24,144 bases of DNA, taken from assembly GCA_023428645.1 (NCBI GenBank), contig JAEYXD010000169.1, positions 1-24,144 on the forward strand, written 5' to 3'. Shown piece by piece: positions 1 to 7,877 of the stretch; positions within the stretch are counted from its first letter, which is position 1, and each line of letters opens with the position of its first letter. This stretch comes from Pseudomonadota bacterium. Lineage in GTDB: Bacteria; Pseudomonadota; Gammaproteobacteria; Steroidobacterales; Steroidobacteraceae. Below the pieces are notes generated by a model that did no database searches, was not told the DNA's origin, and saw only the letters and a list, made by a program, of their open reading frames with translations. The translations under genes were made by a program, and so were the position numbers.

Positions 1-765
1 CTTGCGTTCGTCGCAAGCGCGACTGCGCAAACCTCGCAATTCAAATACGAACCGGGCCGAGTGCCCGTCGGGACCGCGATGCACTATCGCAAATCCAATC
101 TCGACGGCACGCACGTGACGCGCGTGAGCGTTTACATCGCGGATCGAGAGCGACTCGAAACGTTGAAGTGGGACGAGGGCGGGATCGCTGCAACGCTCGT
201 GCAGGCTCGTATGGATTGGTCGCGCTTCTCCGTCTCCAAGCTCAAGTCATGGCGGCTGCAGCGCGGCGCACCGCCCGAACTGCGCAGCGCGCTCGAGGCG
301 AGCGCGGACGGCAGCGAGGTCAAGCTCTCGTTCGCCGACAGCGAGCGGGTCAGGGTCGATCGTTGGCCATGGCACAGCTACGACGTCGACTTCGCGAGTC
401 TCGGCATGACGCTGCCCCACCTACGCGATCCGACCGTCGATGTGATCTTCTGGCGCGCGGATGTCGTGGGCGCTGGGGAACGCCAGCACTTCGCGCAGCT
501 CGGCGGCGTGCGGCTGCACTTCGAGGCCGCGGACACACGCAATGGCCGGGAGGTGCGCCTCTATTCGATCGGTGGCGCGGGCCTGCGGTATCTCTACGGC
601 AAACTGTGGACGGACGCGGACAGCGGAATGCTCGTCGGATACGAGATTCCCGTCGGTGACGAGTCCGGCTATCGGGACGTGCGGCTGCAGCTCGAGCGCA
701 CGGAGCCGATGACGCCCGAGCAATGGCAGCTGTTCAAGAAGACGCGCGTCGGCGATAAAAGCTAG
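1..765 (+). CDS. Secreted protein of unknown family (5' end missing)
   Basis: The frame is open from the first base of the window, so the start lies outside. The first visible residues (LAFVASATAQ) look like the end of a Sec signal peptide with an AxA cleavage site, so the mature protein of about 245 residues is probably periplasmic or secreted. An internal GTG at 61 could be mistaken for the start, but the signal-peptide end in front of it argues against that. The protein is rich in W, Y, R and D, with predicted beta character and no transmembrane segment after the leader. I do not recognise the family and assign no function. The TAG stop at 763-765 shares a CTAG with the stop of the convergent kinase gene. 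The coding call is fairly sure; the role is unknown. Confidence 0.75.
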   Translation, partial: LAFVASATAQTSQFKYEPGRVPVGTAMHYRKSNLDGTHVTRVSVYIADRERLETLKWDEGGIAATLVQARMDWSRFSVSKLKSWRLQRGAPPELRSALEASADGSEVKLSFADSERVRVDRWPWHSYDVDFASLGMTLPHLRDPTVDVIFWRADVVGAGERQHFAQLGGVRLHFEAADTRNGREVRLYSIGGAGLRYLYGKLWTDADSGMLVGYEIPVGDESGYRDVRLQLERTEPMTPEQWQLFKKTRVGDKS

Positions 766-2087
766 CGTTGAACCGCGGCCAGGAGACTCTTGCGGCCAAC
801 CGGCGCCGTGGCCGGCCAGCGCGCCTCGAATCGCGCGCCGCCCAGATCCGACGTGGCGACGAGCACGCGACCGCCGTGCCACTCGAGCACCCGTTTCACG
901 ATCGCAAGACCCAGGCCGAATCCTTTTTTCGGACCACTGCGCCGCTCCAGCTGCACGAAGGATTCGAACACGCGTTCACGGTCCGCGCTCGGCACCCCCG
1001 GTCCGTCGTCGTCCACACGCAGGACATGCTCGCCGGCCTGCGTCGCGAAGCTGACCTCGACGCGCGAACGCGCATGCCTCAGCGCGTTGTGCAGCAGATT
1101 GCGCACGACCGTCTCCAGCAGGTGCGCATCGCATTTCACCCGCGTCGCATCCGCGGCGACATGCGCCGCGATATCGATGTCCGTCAGCGCGGCGCGGCGC
1201 GCCGATTCCGCGACCGCCGGCAGGATGTGCGTGAAATCATGCTCGGCGATGTTCAGTGCGACTTCGGCTCGCTCCAGGATCGCGTAGTCGAGCGTCGCGG
1301 TCACGAACGAGTTCAGCTCGACGACATCGCGATCGATGTTGTCGAGATGCTCGTCGAGCTGGCGCGCGTCCCGAGCGGTGCGCGCCATCTCGATCTCGAA
1401 CCGCATGCGCGCGAGCGGCGTCTTGATCTCGTGCGACATGGCATTCGACATGTCCTTGTGGGATGCGATCAAGCCGTCGATGCGCGACGCCATCCGCCGG
1501 AACGCCTGCGCGAGCGGATACACCTGCGAGCGCGGCCCGATACGGCTTGAGAAGCGCCAATTGCGATCGCCGAATTCACTGGTCGAGCGCTCGAGCTGAC
1601 GCAGATCGCGCCGCAGGGGCCACAACCACAACATGACCACGAGCGCGATCGCCGCGTAGAAGACGATGACCAGCACCCACTCGAGCGGGGTACGCGCGGA
1701 AACCCCGGAGACGTATTTGAACGCGACCACTTGATTCGCATCCTCCAGCTTTTCGAGTATCCACATCCGGCCGCTGGCCGCGCTCATCACCGCGCGCTCG
1801 CCATTCGCGAGACGCGCCAGCGTCTCTGCCCCGGCGATGTCCGCGAGATCGAACAGCTCGAGCGCGACGCCGGACCGCTCCGCGAGGCTCGCCACGGCCT
1901 GCGCTCTCGCGGCGGGCTCCAGCGCACGCAGCTGCGAGGTGACGATCGCAAACACGGCCTCTCGATTCGGATCATCAGCCGTCGGGTGGCGGCGCTCGTA
2001 CGCCTGCATGAGCCGGTCTTGCCCCCAGCTCACGGCAGCCAGCGTGACGACGATCAGCACATACAACGTGACGAAGTGACGAGCCAT
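762..2087 (-). CDS. RstB-like membrane sensor histidine kinase
   Basis: A 441-residue sensor kinase that should autophosphorylate and pass phosphate to the regulator encoded just upstream. In order: transmembrane helix 1 (about residues 5-22), a periplasmic sensor domain of about 110 residues, helix 2 (about 134-158), a HAMP linker, a HisKA domain with the H box MSHEIKTPLARM (His near 219), and an HATPase domain with an N box (NLLHNALRHA, about 330-340), DDGPG and GFGLGLAI. The C-terminal DLGGARF stretch and the overall layout resemble E. coli RstB. The ATG at 2087 lies 2 nt after the regulator's stop; an overlapping GTG at 2093 is an alternative start, and longer versions would run into the regulator gene. 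It is the last gene of the four-gene operon and converges on the first gene of the window. The signal it senses is not visible from the sequence. Confidence 0.92.
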   Translation of the reverse strand: MARHFVTLYVLIVVTLAAVSWGQDRLMQAYERRHPTADDPNREAVFAIVTSQLRALEPAARAQAVASLAERSGVALELFDLADIAGAETLARLANGERAVMSAASGRMWILEKLEDANQVVAFKYVSGVSARTPLEWVLVIVFYAAIALVVMLWLWPLRRDLRQLERSTSEFGDRNWRFSSRIGPRSQVYPLAQAFRRMASRIDGLIASHKDMSNAMSHEIKTPLARMRFEIEMARTARDARQLDEHLDNIDRDVVELNSFVTATLDYAILERAEVALNIAEHDFTHILPAVAESARRAALTDIDIAAHVAADATRVKCDAHLLETVVRNLLHNALRHARSRVEVSFATQAGEHVLRVDDDGPGVPSADRERVFESFVQLERRSGPKKGFGLGLAIVKRVLEWHGGRVLVATSDLGGARFEARWPATAPVGRKSLLAAVQR

Positions 2088-2089
2088 GG

Positions 2090-2779
2090 TCACCAGGCGT
2101 CCGGCACGAACAAGTAGCCGTGCCCCCACACCGTCTTGATCTTGTCGGGCGTACCGTCGTCGCCGAGCTTGCGGCGCAAGTGCGAGATGCGCACGTCGAG
2201 CGAGCGATCCAGGCCGTCGTATTCGCGCCGATAGAGCTGCGAGTACAAGGTCTCGCGCGATTGGATCTCGCCCGCGCGCACAGCCAGGAAATACAGCAGA
2301 TCGAACTCGTTGCTCGACAGCGCGACGTCGCGCTCCGCGAGCGTGACGGAGCGCGCCGCCGGATTGATGCTCAGCGCGCCGAACCGCAACGGCCTCTGCT
2401 CGGGTGCGGCGCTCGTCGAGCGTCCGCGACGCAGTAGCGCGTGCAGGCGCGCGACGAGCACGCGCGGCTCGACGGGTTTCACGACGTAATCGTCCGCGCC
2501 GAGCTCGAGCCCGACGACGTGATCGATGTCGTTGTCGCGCGCGGTGAGAATCAGGATGGGCACGTCAGAGTGCGCGCGCACCGACTTGCATACCGAGAAC
2601 CCGTCTTGTCCCGGCAATCCCAAATCGAGGATCAGCGCGTCCGGGCTCTCGCGCTGCACGCGCTCGAGCGCGCGGTCACCGCGATTTTCGACGAGCACGC
2701 CAAAGCCATTGCCTTGCAAATAGGTGCGGACGAGCTCGGACAGACGCAGGTCGTCTTCGATGACGAGGATCAACGGCAT
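2090..2779 (-). CDS. RstA-like response regulator (OmpR/PhoB type)
   Basis: A 229-residue DNA-binding response regulator. The receiver domain (about 1-115) has the acidic pair near residues 9-10, the phospho-acceptor Asp52 in LILDLGLPGQDG, Thr79 and Lys101 (DDYVVKP). A winged-helix output domain follows (about 130-226), with the late motifs DGLDRSLDVRISHLRRKLG and KTVWGHGYLF. The ending LFVPDAW closely resembles the LFAPHAW end of E. coli RstA, and DGLDRS-DV-IS-LR-KL is shared with it. It sits 7 nt after the DUF3019 gene and 2 nt before the kinase gene, so the pair is translated together. It probably controls its own operon and perhaps the divergent beta-propeller gene; that is inferred from context. 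The family is certain; the RstA assignment is likely. Confidence 0.94.
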   Translation of the reverse strand: MPLILVIEDDLRLSELVRTYLQGNGFGVLVENRGDRALERVQRESPDALILDLGLPGQDGFSVCKSVRAHSDVPILILTARDNDIDHVVGLELGADDYVVKPVEPRVLVARLHALLRRGRSTSAAPEQRPLRFGALSINPAARSVTLAERDVALSSNEFDLLYFLAVRAGEIQSRETLYSQLYRREYDGLDRSLDVRISHLRRKLGDDGTPDKIKTVWGHGYLFVPDAW

Positions 2780-2786
2780 GATGCGT

Positions 2787-3206
2787 TCAATACAGAATGT
2801 TCCAAGGCTGCTTGCGCTTGCGACGCAGCTGAATGGCCTCGCGTATCACGGTGATCGCCGCGGAGGCGAGCACTTGCTGCAGGCCGGGATCGCGCAGCTG
2901 GACCGTGAGATCCTGCGAGAAGGCGAGCTCGATGCTGTAACGCCCCTCGGCGAACTGCTCCCAACAGCGCTTCACGTCCGGCCGCCCGACGATCACGAGG
3001 CACAGCGATTCATCGCGCGACGAGCGCCAATGCGCGCGGACCGTCGTTTCGCATTGTTCGTCCTCGGTGGTCATCGTGCAGACGCGGGGCTTGAGGTCGA
3101 GCGAGATGCCGGTGCCGTCGCGTGCGCTGCTGGGCGAGGACGCGAGCCCGGCAGCCGCCGCGAGCAGCGCCAAGAGGCAGGGAGGAATCCGGTTGCGCAG
3201 TGCCAT
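2787..3206 (-). CDS. DUF3019 family exported protein
   Basis: A 139-residue protein with an N-terminal signal peptide (basic MALRNR, hydrophobic LLALLAAAAG, cleavage near SSA or SARDG). The mature part carries four cysteines (about 43, 52, 69 and 81), with CLVIVGRP and RCWEQF segments and a basic, aromatic tail (RRKRKQPWNILY). This spacing of cysteines and the R/K-rich PW tail match what I know of DUF3019, a small family often found beside MipA/OmpV barrels and RstA/RstB-type regulators. Two disulfides in the periplasm are likely. I chose the ATG at 3206 because the leader begins there; the frame stays open further upstream but into mipA with no protein-like sequence. It lies 7 nt from mipA and 7 nt from the regulator. 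The biochemical function of the family is unknown to me. Confidence 0.85.
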   Translation of the reverse strand: MALRNRIPPCLLALLAAAAGLASSPSSARDGTGISLDLKPRVCTMTTEDEQCETTVRAHWRSSRDESLCLVIVGRPDVKRCWEQFAEGRYSIELAFSQDLTVQLRDPGLQQVLASAAITVIREAIQLRRKRKQPWNILY

Positions 3207-3213
3207 GTCTCGC

Positions 3214-4044
3214 TCAGAACACCTTGAAGACGATGCCGGCGAAGACCGTCGTGACCGAGTCGTCGACGACGATGGGGCTGTCCGCGATCGCGCTGCCCAG
3301 GAATTCATGGTGCACGAAGGCGTTGATCGTCCAGCGCTCGGCGATCGGCCGCGAGAAGCCGAGCTTGATGAACGGGCTGGCTGCGGCACCCGGCTCGTAG
3401 AAGCGCTCGACGCCGTAGTAGTAGTCGACCACTTCCGCGCTCTTCCAGGTGAAACCGAGGCTCAACACGAGCGAGTTCGTCGTCTGCAGGAGAGGCGCTG
3501 CGACCGCGGCGCGCACTTCGTACCCCTTGTGGCGGCCAGTCGCTTCGTACAGCGCACTGAGCTGGCCGGTGACGCTGCCAACGCTGAAGAGCCACTCTGG
3601 TCCGGTGAAATAGGTCGTGTGCCGCGGCCGTTCGAGCGCTTGCGAGGCGTCCTCGAGGTCGGCCGGTCCGAGCGCGCTGCCCGCGCCCATGACGAAGTAA
3701 TTCTGCGGATCGTCGCGAATGAAGAACACGCGATCGTAACCGGGTGTCGCGATGAGATTCAGCGTGTGCGCATCGCCCTCGAGCAGCGTGTAGCCGAGCT
3801 CGAGATTCTCCAGGAAAAAGCGTTTCCCGTAGTAGCTGATCTGCGGGATCACGATGAGCGGGATGGCGGAGGCATCGGCAACGGGGCTCGTTCGCTCGCC
3901 GATGCCGAGCGACAGGCTGAAATCCCAATCGCCGACCACGACGCAGTCGGGCGAGGGCGTCGTGCACGGAGTCTGCGCGAATGCGGCGCCGGACACGAGC
4001 GTGGCAAGCGCGGCGAGACCACTGAAGTGTTCGAGGCGAAGCAT
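3214..4044 (-). CDS. MipA/OmpV-like outer-membrane beta-barrel
   Basis: A 276-residue exported protein. The signal peptide is MLRLEHFSGLAALATLVSG followed by AAFAQ, cut after AFA. The mature protein has alternating hydrophobic and aromatic strands typical of a 10-14-strand barrel and ends in phenylalanine (IVFKVF), the usual recognition mark for the Bam complex. The opening WDFSLSLGIGERTSP, the ISYYGKRFFLENLELGYTL segment and the late FVHHEFLGSAIADSPIV segment are characteristic of the MipA/OmpV family (MltA-interacting scaffold or outer-membrane porin-like). A longer frame upstream of 4044 was rejected because the leader starts at this ATG. It is the first gene of the operon with DUF3019 and the RstA/B-like pair, which suggests that it is a target of that pair. 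Confidence 0.88.
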   Translation of the reverse strand: MLRLEHFSGLAALATLVSGAAFAQTPCTTPSPDCVVVGDWDFSLSLGIGERTSPVADASAIPLIVIPQISYYGKRFFLENLELGYTLLEGDAHTLNLIATPGYDRVFFIRDDPQNYFVMGAGSALGPADLEDASQALERPRHTTYFTGPEWLFSVGSVTGQLSALYEATGRHKGYEVRAAVAAPLLQTTNSLVLSLGFTWKSAEVVDYYYGVERFYEPGAAASPFIKLGFSRPIAERWTINAFVHHEFLGSAIADSPIVVDDSVTTVFAGIVFKVF

Positions 4045-4289
4045 ATGAGCGGCTCTGCGGCGATTGATGGATTGTTCCAGAGCGCGGCAGTCCCATCGTT
4101 TAAGGTTTCGTAGCGATTTGTTACCGAACTGTACGGGCTGTTGCCGGAGTGTCGTGCGCGGCGCTGCTTGCGTGTCAGTTCGCGACAGCATTTACAAAGC
4201 CGCGACAGATTCCCGCCGTCGTCGTTCTTAACGTGCCACCGGCAAGAAGAATACGCGTGTGCGTATCGTCAAAACCAGTGGAGGCTCTC
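4045..4289. promoter_or_regulatory. Divergent promoter region between mipA operon and beta-propeller gene
   Basis: This 245-nt spacer carries no gene and must hold promoters for both directions. On the minus strand at 4133-4119 the sequence TACAGTTCGGTAACA resembles the E. coli RstA box (TACATNTNGTTACA), but with one extra base and an imperfect half. On the plus strand, CGCGACAG occurs twice, at 4181-4188 and 4201-4208, exactly 20 bp apart, as tandem regulator sites often are. A GGAGG ribosome-binding site (4280-4284) precedes the plus-strand ATG. The box and repeats are seen; their use is inferred. Confidence 0.5.
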
Positions 4290-6287
4290 ATGAAATCGAC
4301 GAACCGAACGGCAGCCGTGCTGCTCGCCGTGACGATCGCGCTCGGCGGTTGCGGCGGCGGTGATCCGCAATCCGAAGCGCCGCTCGACACCGACTACTCG
4401 AATCTCAAGCTCGCCGCCTCGCGAGAGGGCAAGCTCGTGCCTGTGGGCAACGCGGAGGCCTTGTTGAATCCGTTGCGCAATGGCGTGCGCATGTCGCTGA
4501 GCTCGGACTCGAGTCTCGGGATCGACGGCCTCCCTGTGCCGAATACCGCCGCTCAGGTGCCGTACTCGGCAACGACGGTCCAGGTCGAGGGCGTCGATGA
4601 GGCCGACGTCGTCAAGTACGACGGCCAATACATCTACAGCGCGTTTCCCGACGTCGTGCCGGCGCGGCCCGGCATGACGCGCAATGTGCTCAAGATCGCG
4701 AAGACGAATCCCGCGAACGCGACGCTCGAGGTCGCGACGGAATTCACGCTGCCCGGCGAGCACGGCTCGCGCTCGGTGCTCTATCAGGTACGGGACGGCG
4801 ACGGCGCCGCGCAATACATCGCCGCGATCAGCCAGGACTTCGGCGCGTGGCTGGCATCGCGCCCGCTCGTCGATGCGCTCGTCGCGCAGCCGGATCGTAC
4901 GAAGCTGCAGCTCCTGGACGTGCGCGATCCGCGCAACGTGTCGCTCGCCTGGGAAGTGGAGCTCGACGGCTGGCTGCGCGGCACGCGCCAGATCGGTGAC
5001 ACCGTATACCTCGTGAGCAGCTATCGGCCGCGCATGACGGGACTCGTGCTGCCCGCGGATACGCAGGAGAAGAAAGAGGCGAACGAGCGGCGCATCCGCC
5101 GCGCGACCGCCCAGGAGCTGATGCCGAAGGTCCGCATCAATGGTGGCGCGGCCCGACAGCTGGCGACGACCGGCGATTGCGTGATCGCCGCCGACCTGCG
5201 ACGCGAGGAGGCGTACACCGATCTGCTCGTGATCACGACGTTGAACCTGGCCTCGCGCGCGATCAGCGACGTCGCGTGCATCAGCACGAACGTCAATGCT
5301 CTGTACGTCTCGCGCGACAGCGTGTACGTCGGCGGATATGGCTTGCCCGGTACCTCGCAGGGCTACGCGTTCACGTCGCTGCACAAGTTCGCGCTCGAGC
5401 CGCACGGCGTGAGCTATCGCGCGAGCGGCGTCGTCGGTGGTGTGCTGCCGTGGGCGAATGCTTCGTACTTCATGGACGAGCAGGCCGGTCGGCTGCGCAT
5501 CGTCACGACGGAACACTCGATCTCGGCGACGCCAATTCATCGCTTGAGCATCCTCGAGGAGCGCGCGAATCAAACGCTCGAGATTGTCTCGCTGCTGCCA
5601 AACCCGGAGCATCCCGAACGGCTCGGCAAGCCCGGCGACCAGCTGCATGCCGTGCGCTTCCACGATGATCGCGCCTATCTGGTGACGGCGCGCACGATCG
5701 ATCCGCTCTACGTGATCGACATGAGCGACCCGCTCGAGCCGTTCATTGCCGGCGAGCTGGAAGTTCCCGGCATCGCGACACACCTGCACCCCCTGGCGAC
5801 GGATGGCACAGACCTGCTGCTGTCGGTCGGCTGGCAAACGAGCGGCAACGGCGCGCCGCTCGGCGTGAAGGTCGAGCTGTTCGATGTCAGCGATATCACG
5901 CTGCCGCGCACGCTCGGCGCGCACGTGTTCGGTGACGTTGGGTCATTGAGCGAGGCGGTCGGCGATCCGCGCGCGCTCACCGTGCTGACGATCGCTGGCG
6001 AGCAGACGCGTCATCGCATCGGCCTGCCGGTGCACATCTACGAAGCCGACGGCAGTCGATCGCGCTGGGCGTACTCCGGCTTTCAATTCCTGGAGGTCTC
6101 GAGCGCCGGTGGTGGCTCGCCGCAGCTGCACGTCGAGGGTGTGCTCAAGACGGATGTAGCGAGCAGCCCCGGTGCGAATCCGCCGCACACCGAGCCGCGG
6201 CGGGTCCTCATGCACGGTGACGCCGTGTACGGCGTGAGCGGCGGCACGTACATCTCCAATCTGTGGGACTTCATCACGTCGAACTAG
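4290..6287 (+). CDS. Beta-propeller domain lipoprotein (PF09826-type)
   Basis: A 665-residue lipoprotein. The leader MKSTNRTAAVLLAVTIALGG ends in a lipobox with Cys21, and residue +2 is Gly, which by the usual rule directs sorting to the outer membrane. The segment VQVEGVDEADVVKYDG (about residues 98-113) is the hallmark of the secreted beta-propeller family known from archaea and bacteria. Later blades are visible in LHAVRFHDDRAYLVTART, PLYVIDMSDPLEP and VELFDVSDITLPR. Length is normal for the family. ATG 4290 has a strong GGAGG 6 nt upstream; the frame is open further upstream but without a leader. Biochemical role is unknown; the fold suggests binding or a scaffold. It is transcribed away from the mipA operon and shares its control region, so co-regulation is possible. 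Confidence 0.9.
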   Translation: MKSTNRTAAVLLAVTIALGGCGGGDPQSEAPLDTDYSNLKLAASREGKLVPVGNAEALLNPLRNGVRMSLSSDSSLGIDGLPVPNTAAQVPYSATTVQVEGVDEADVVKYDGQYIYSAFPDVVPARPGMTRNVLKIAKTNPANATLEVATEFTLPGEHGSRSVLYQVRDGDGAAQYIAAISQDFGAWLASRPLVDALVAQPDRTKLQLLDVRDPRNVSLAWEVELDGWLRGTRQIGDTVYLVSSYRPRMTGLVLPADTQEKKEANERRIRRATAQELMPKVRINGGAARQLATTGDCVIAADLRREEAYTDLLVITTLNLASRAISDVACISTNVNALYVSRDSVYVGGYGLPGTSQGYAFTSLHKFALEPHGVSYRASGVVGGVLPWANASYFMDEQAGRLRIVTTEHSISATPIHRLSILEERANQTLEIVSLLPNPEHPERLGKPGDQLHAVRFHDDRAYLVTARTIDPLYVIDMSDPLEPFIAGELEVPGIATHLHPLATDGTDLLLSVGWQTSGNGAPLGVKVELFDVSDITLPRTLGAHVFGDVGSLSEAVGDPRALTVLTIAGEQTRHRIGLPVHIYEADGSRSRWAYSGFQFLEVSSAGGGSPQLHVEGVLKTDVASSPGANPPHTEPRRVLMHGDAVYGVSGGTYISNLWDFITSN

Positions 6288-6296
6288 TGCGTGGGC

Positions 6297-6318
6297 ATCC
6301 GCCGCTCGCGCGGCGGAT
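6297..6318 (+). terminator. Hairpin after beta-propeller gene, possible terminator
   Basis: A perfect 9-bp stem (ATCCGCCGC / GCGGCGGAT) with a 4-nt TCGC loop begins 9 nt after the beta-propeller stop codon. There is no run of T after it, so it is either a weak or factor-assisted terminator or a 3'-end stabilising stem. Confidence 0.45.
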
Positions 6319-6464
6319 TCGCTCGGCGCAGGGATGCGCCCGCCCGGCCATTCCCACTGGCTTTCTCAGCCGTTCTCTGTAACCGTAGCGGCGTCGTGCC
6401 GAGTGCGGCCTGTGGCCCGAGCACCGGCACCGCGCTGTTGATGGGCCAAAGCGGTGGGCTTGCA

Positions 6465-7853
6465 ATGAACGAGGCGCCAGGACGAACGATCGCGATACGA
6501 ATGATCAGCGCCGTGCTCGTCATCGTCGCCGGGCTGCATCTGGCGACCGCGGCTCAGCAGCCGCAGCGCGATCTCGCCAACACCGCGCTCGTGCTCGAGA
6601 TCAGCGATGCAATCGGTCCCGCGACGAGCGACTTCTTCCGCCGCACGCTGGCCGAGGCGAACGAGCGCCAGGCCGCGCTCGTCATCTTGCAGATGGATAC
6701 GCCCGGCGGCCTCGACTCGGCGATGCGCGACATGATTCGCGCGATCCTTGCATCCAATGTGCCCGTCGTCACCTATGTCGCGCCGTCCGGTGCGCGCGCG
6801 GCCAGCGCGGGCACTTACCTGCTCTATGCGAGCCACATTGCCGCGATGGCGCCCGCGACGAACCTCGGCGCGGCGACGCCGGTGCAGATCGGCGGCTCGC
6901 CCGCGCCTGATTCCAAGCCCAACGACGGCGGCAAAGACGCGAAGCCCGAGCCCGAGCCCGCGAACGCCAGCGAGCGCAAGGCGGTGAACGACGCGGTCGC
7001 GTACATCCGCGGCCTTGCCGAGCTGCGCGGGCGCAACGTCGAGTGGGCGGAAGCGGCGGTGCGCACGGCGGCCAGCTTGTCGGCCACCGCCGCACTGGAG
7101 CAGAACGTCGTGGATCTGACCGCGGCGGACGTCGCCGAGCTGCTGCGCAAGATCGATGGTCGCACCGTGAAGGTGGCGACGGGCGAGATCCAGCTCGCGA
7201 CCGCGGATGTCGTCGTCGAGCGCGTGCAGGCGGATTGGCGCACGAAGCTGCTCGCCGTCATCACGAATCCGAACGTCGCCTATTTGCTGATGCTCGTCGG
7301 CGTCTACGGCCTGCTGCTCGAGGGCTACAACCCTGGCACGTTCGCGCCCGGCGTCGTTGGCGCGATTTGCCTGCTGCTCGCGCTGTATGCGTTTCAAGTG
7401 CTGTCCGTGAACTACGCAGGGCTCGGTCTGATGCTGCTCGGCCTCGCGCTGATCGTCGCGGAAGCCTTCACGCCGACATTCGGCGCGCTCGGGCTCGGTG
7501 GCGTCGCCGCGTTCGTGATCGGCTCCATCATTCTGATGGACACGAAAGTGCCGGGCTTCTCGATCGCGCGCGGCATGATTGGCGGCATCGCATTGGCGGC
7601 GAGCCTCATCGTATTGATGACGGCGACGTTCTTCGCGCGCTCGCGCCGGCGTCCGGTCACGACGGGCGCGGAGCAACTGTTGAGCGAGCCCGCCGTTGCG
7701 ATCGAGGCGTTCGAGCACACCGGCTTCGTGCGCGTGCGGGGCGAAACCTGGCGCGCGACCACGACGACGCCGATCGCAGAAGGGCAACGACTGCGCATCG
7801 TGAAAGTCGACGGCCTGACACTGGAAGTCGCGCCCGATGTCACCCACCGCTAA
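6465..7853 (+). CDS. NfeD-family membrane serine protease (long form)
   Basis: A 462-residue protein of the long NfeD class (ClpP-like protease plus membrane domain plus OB fold), known from Pyrococcus PH1510 to cleave the C-terminus of its slipin partner. Signal peptide or first helix: MISAVLVIVAGLHLATAAQQ, preceded by a short basic stretch. The protease domain holds MDTPGGLDSAMRDMIR and the nucleophile Ser in AASAGTYL (near residue 114); the likely general-base Lys lies in ERKAVNDAVAYIRG (near 172). An acidic, proline-rich loop (about 145-165) is an insertion. Four to five hydrophobic helices follow (about 270-390), then a soluble OB-like domain to the end. The start at 6465 gives the most sensible leader; ATG 6441 is an alternative. 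The slipin gene follows after 24 nt, the classic pairing. Confidence 0.9.
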   Translation: MNEAPGRTIAIRMISAVLVIVAGLHLATAAQQPQRDLANTALVLEISDAIGPATSDFFRRTLAEANERQAALVILQMDTPGGLDSAMRDMIRAILASNVPVVTYVAPSGARAASAGTYLLYASHIAAMAPATNLGAATPVQIGGSPAPDSKPNDGGKDAKPEPEPANASERKAVNDAVAYIRGLAELRGRNVEWAEAAVRTAASLSATAALEQNVVDLTAADVAELLRKIDGRTVKVATGEIQLATADVVVERVQADWRTKLLAVITNPNVAYLLMLVGVYGLLLEGYNPGTFAPGVVGAICLLLALYAFQVLSVNYAGLGLMLLGLALIVAEAFTPTFGALGLGGVAAFVIGSIILMDTKVPGFSIARGMIGGIALAASLIVLMTATFFARSRRRPVTTGAEQLLSEPAVAIEAFEHTGFVRVRGETWRATTTTPIAEGQRLRIVKVDGLTLEVAPDVTHR

Positions 7854-7877
7854 CCGCCATCGCTCCGAGGGTCCGCC

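Noticed and set aside
4269..5924. Long open frame (about 550 codons) antisense to the beta-propeller gene
   Set aside because: It is arginine-rich, has no family resemblance or leader, and lies wholly over a well-supported gene; high GC makes such frames common.
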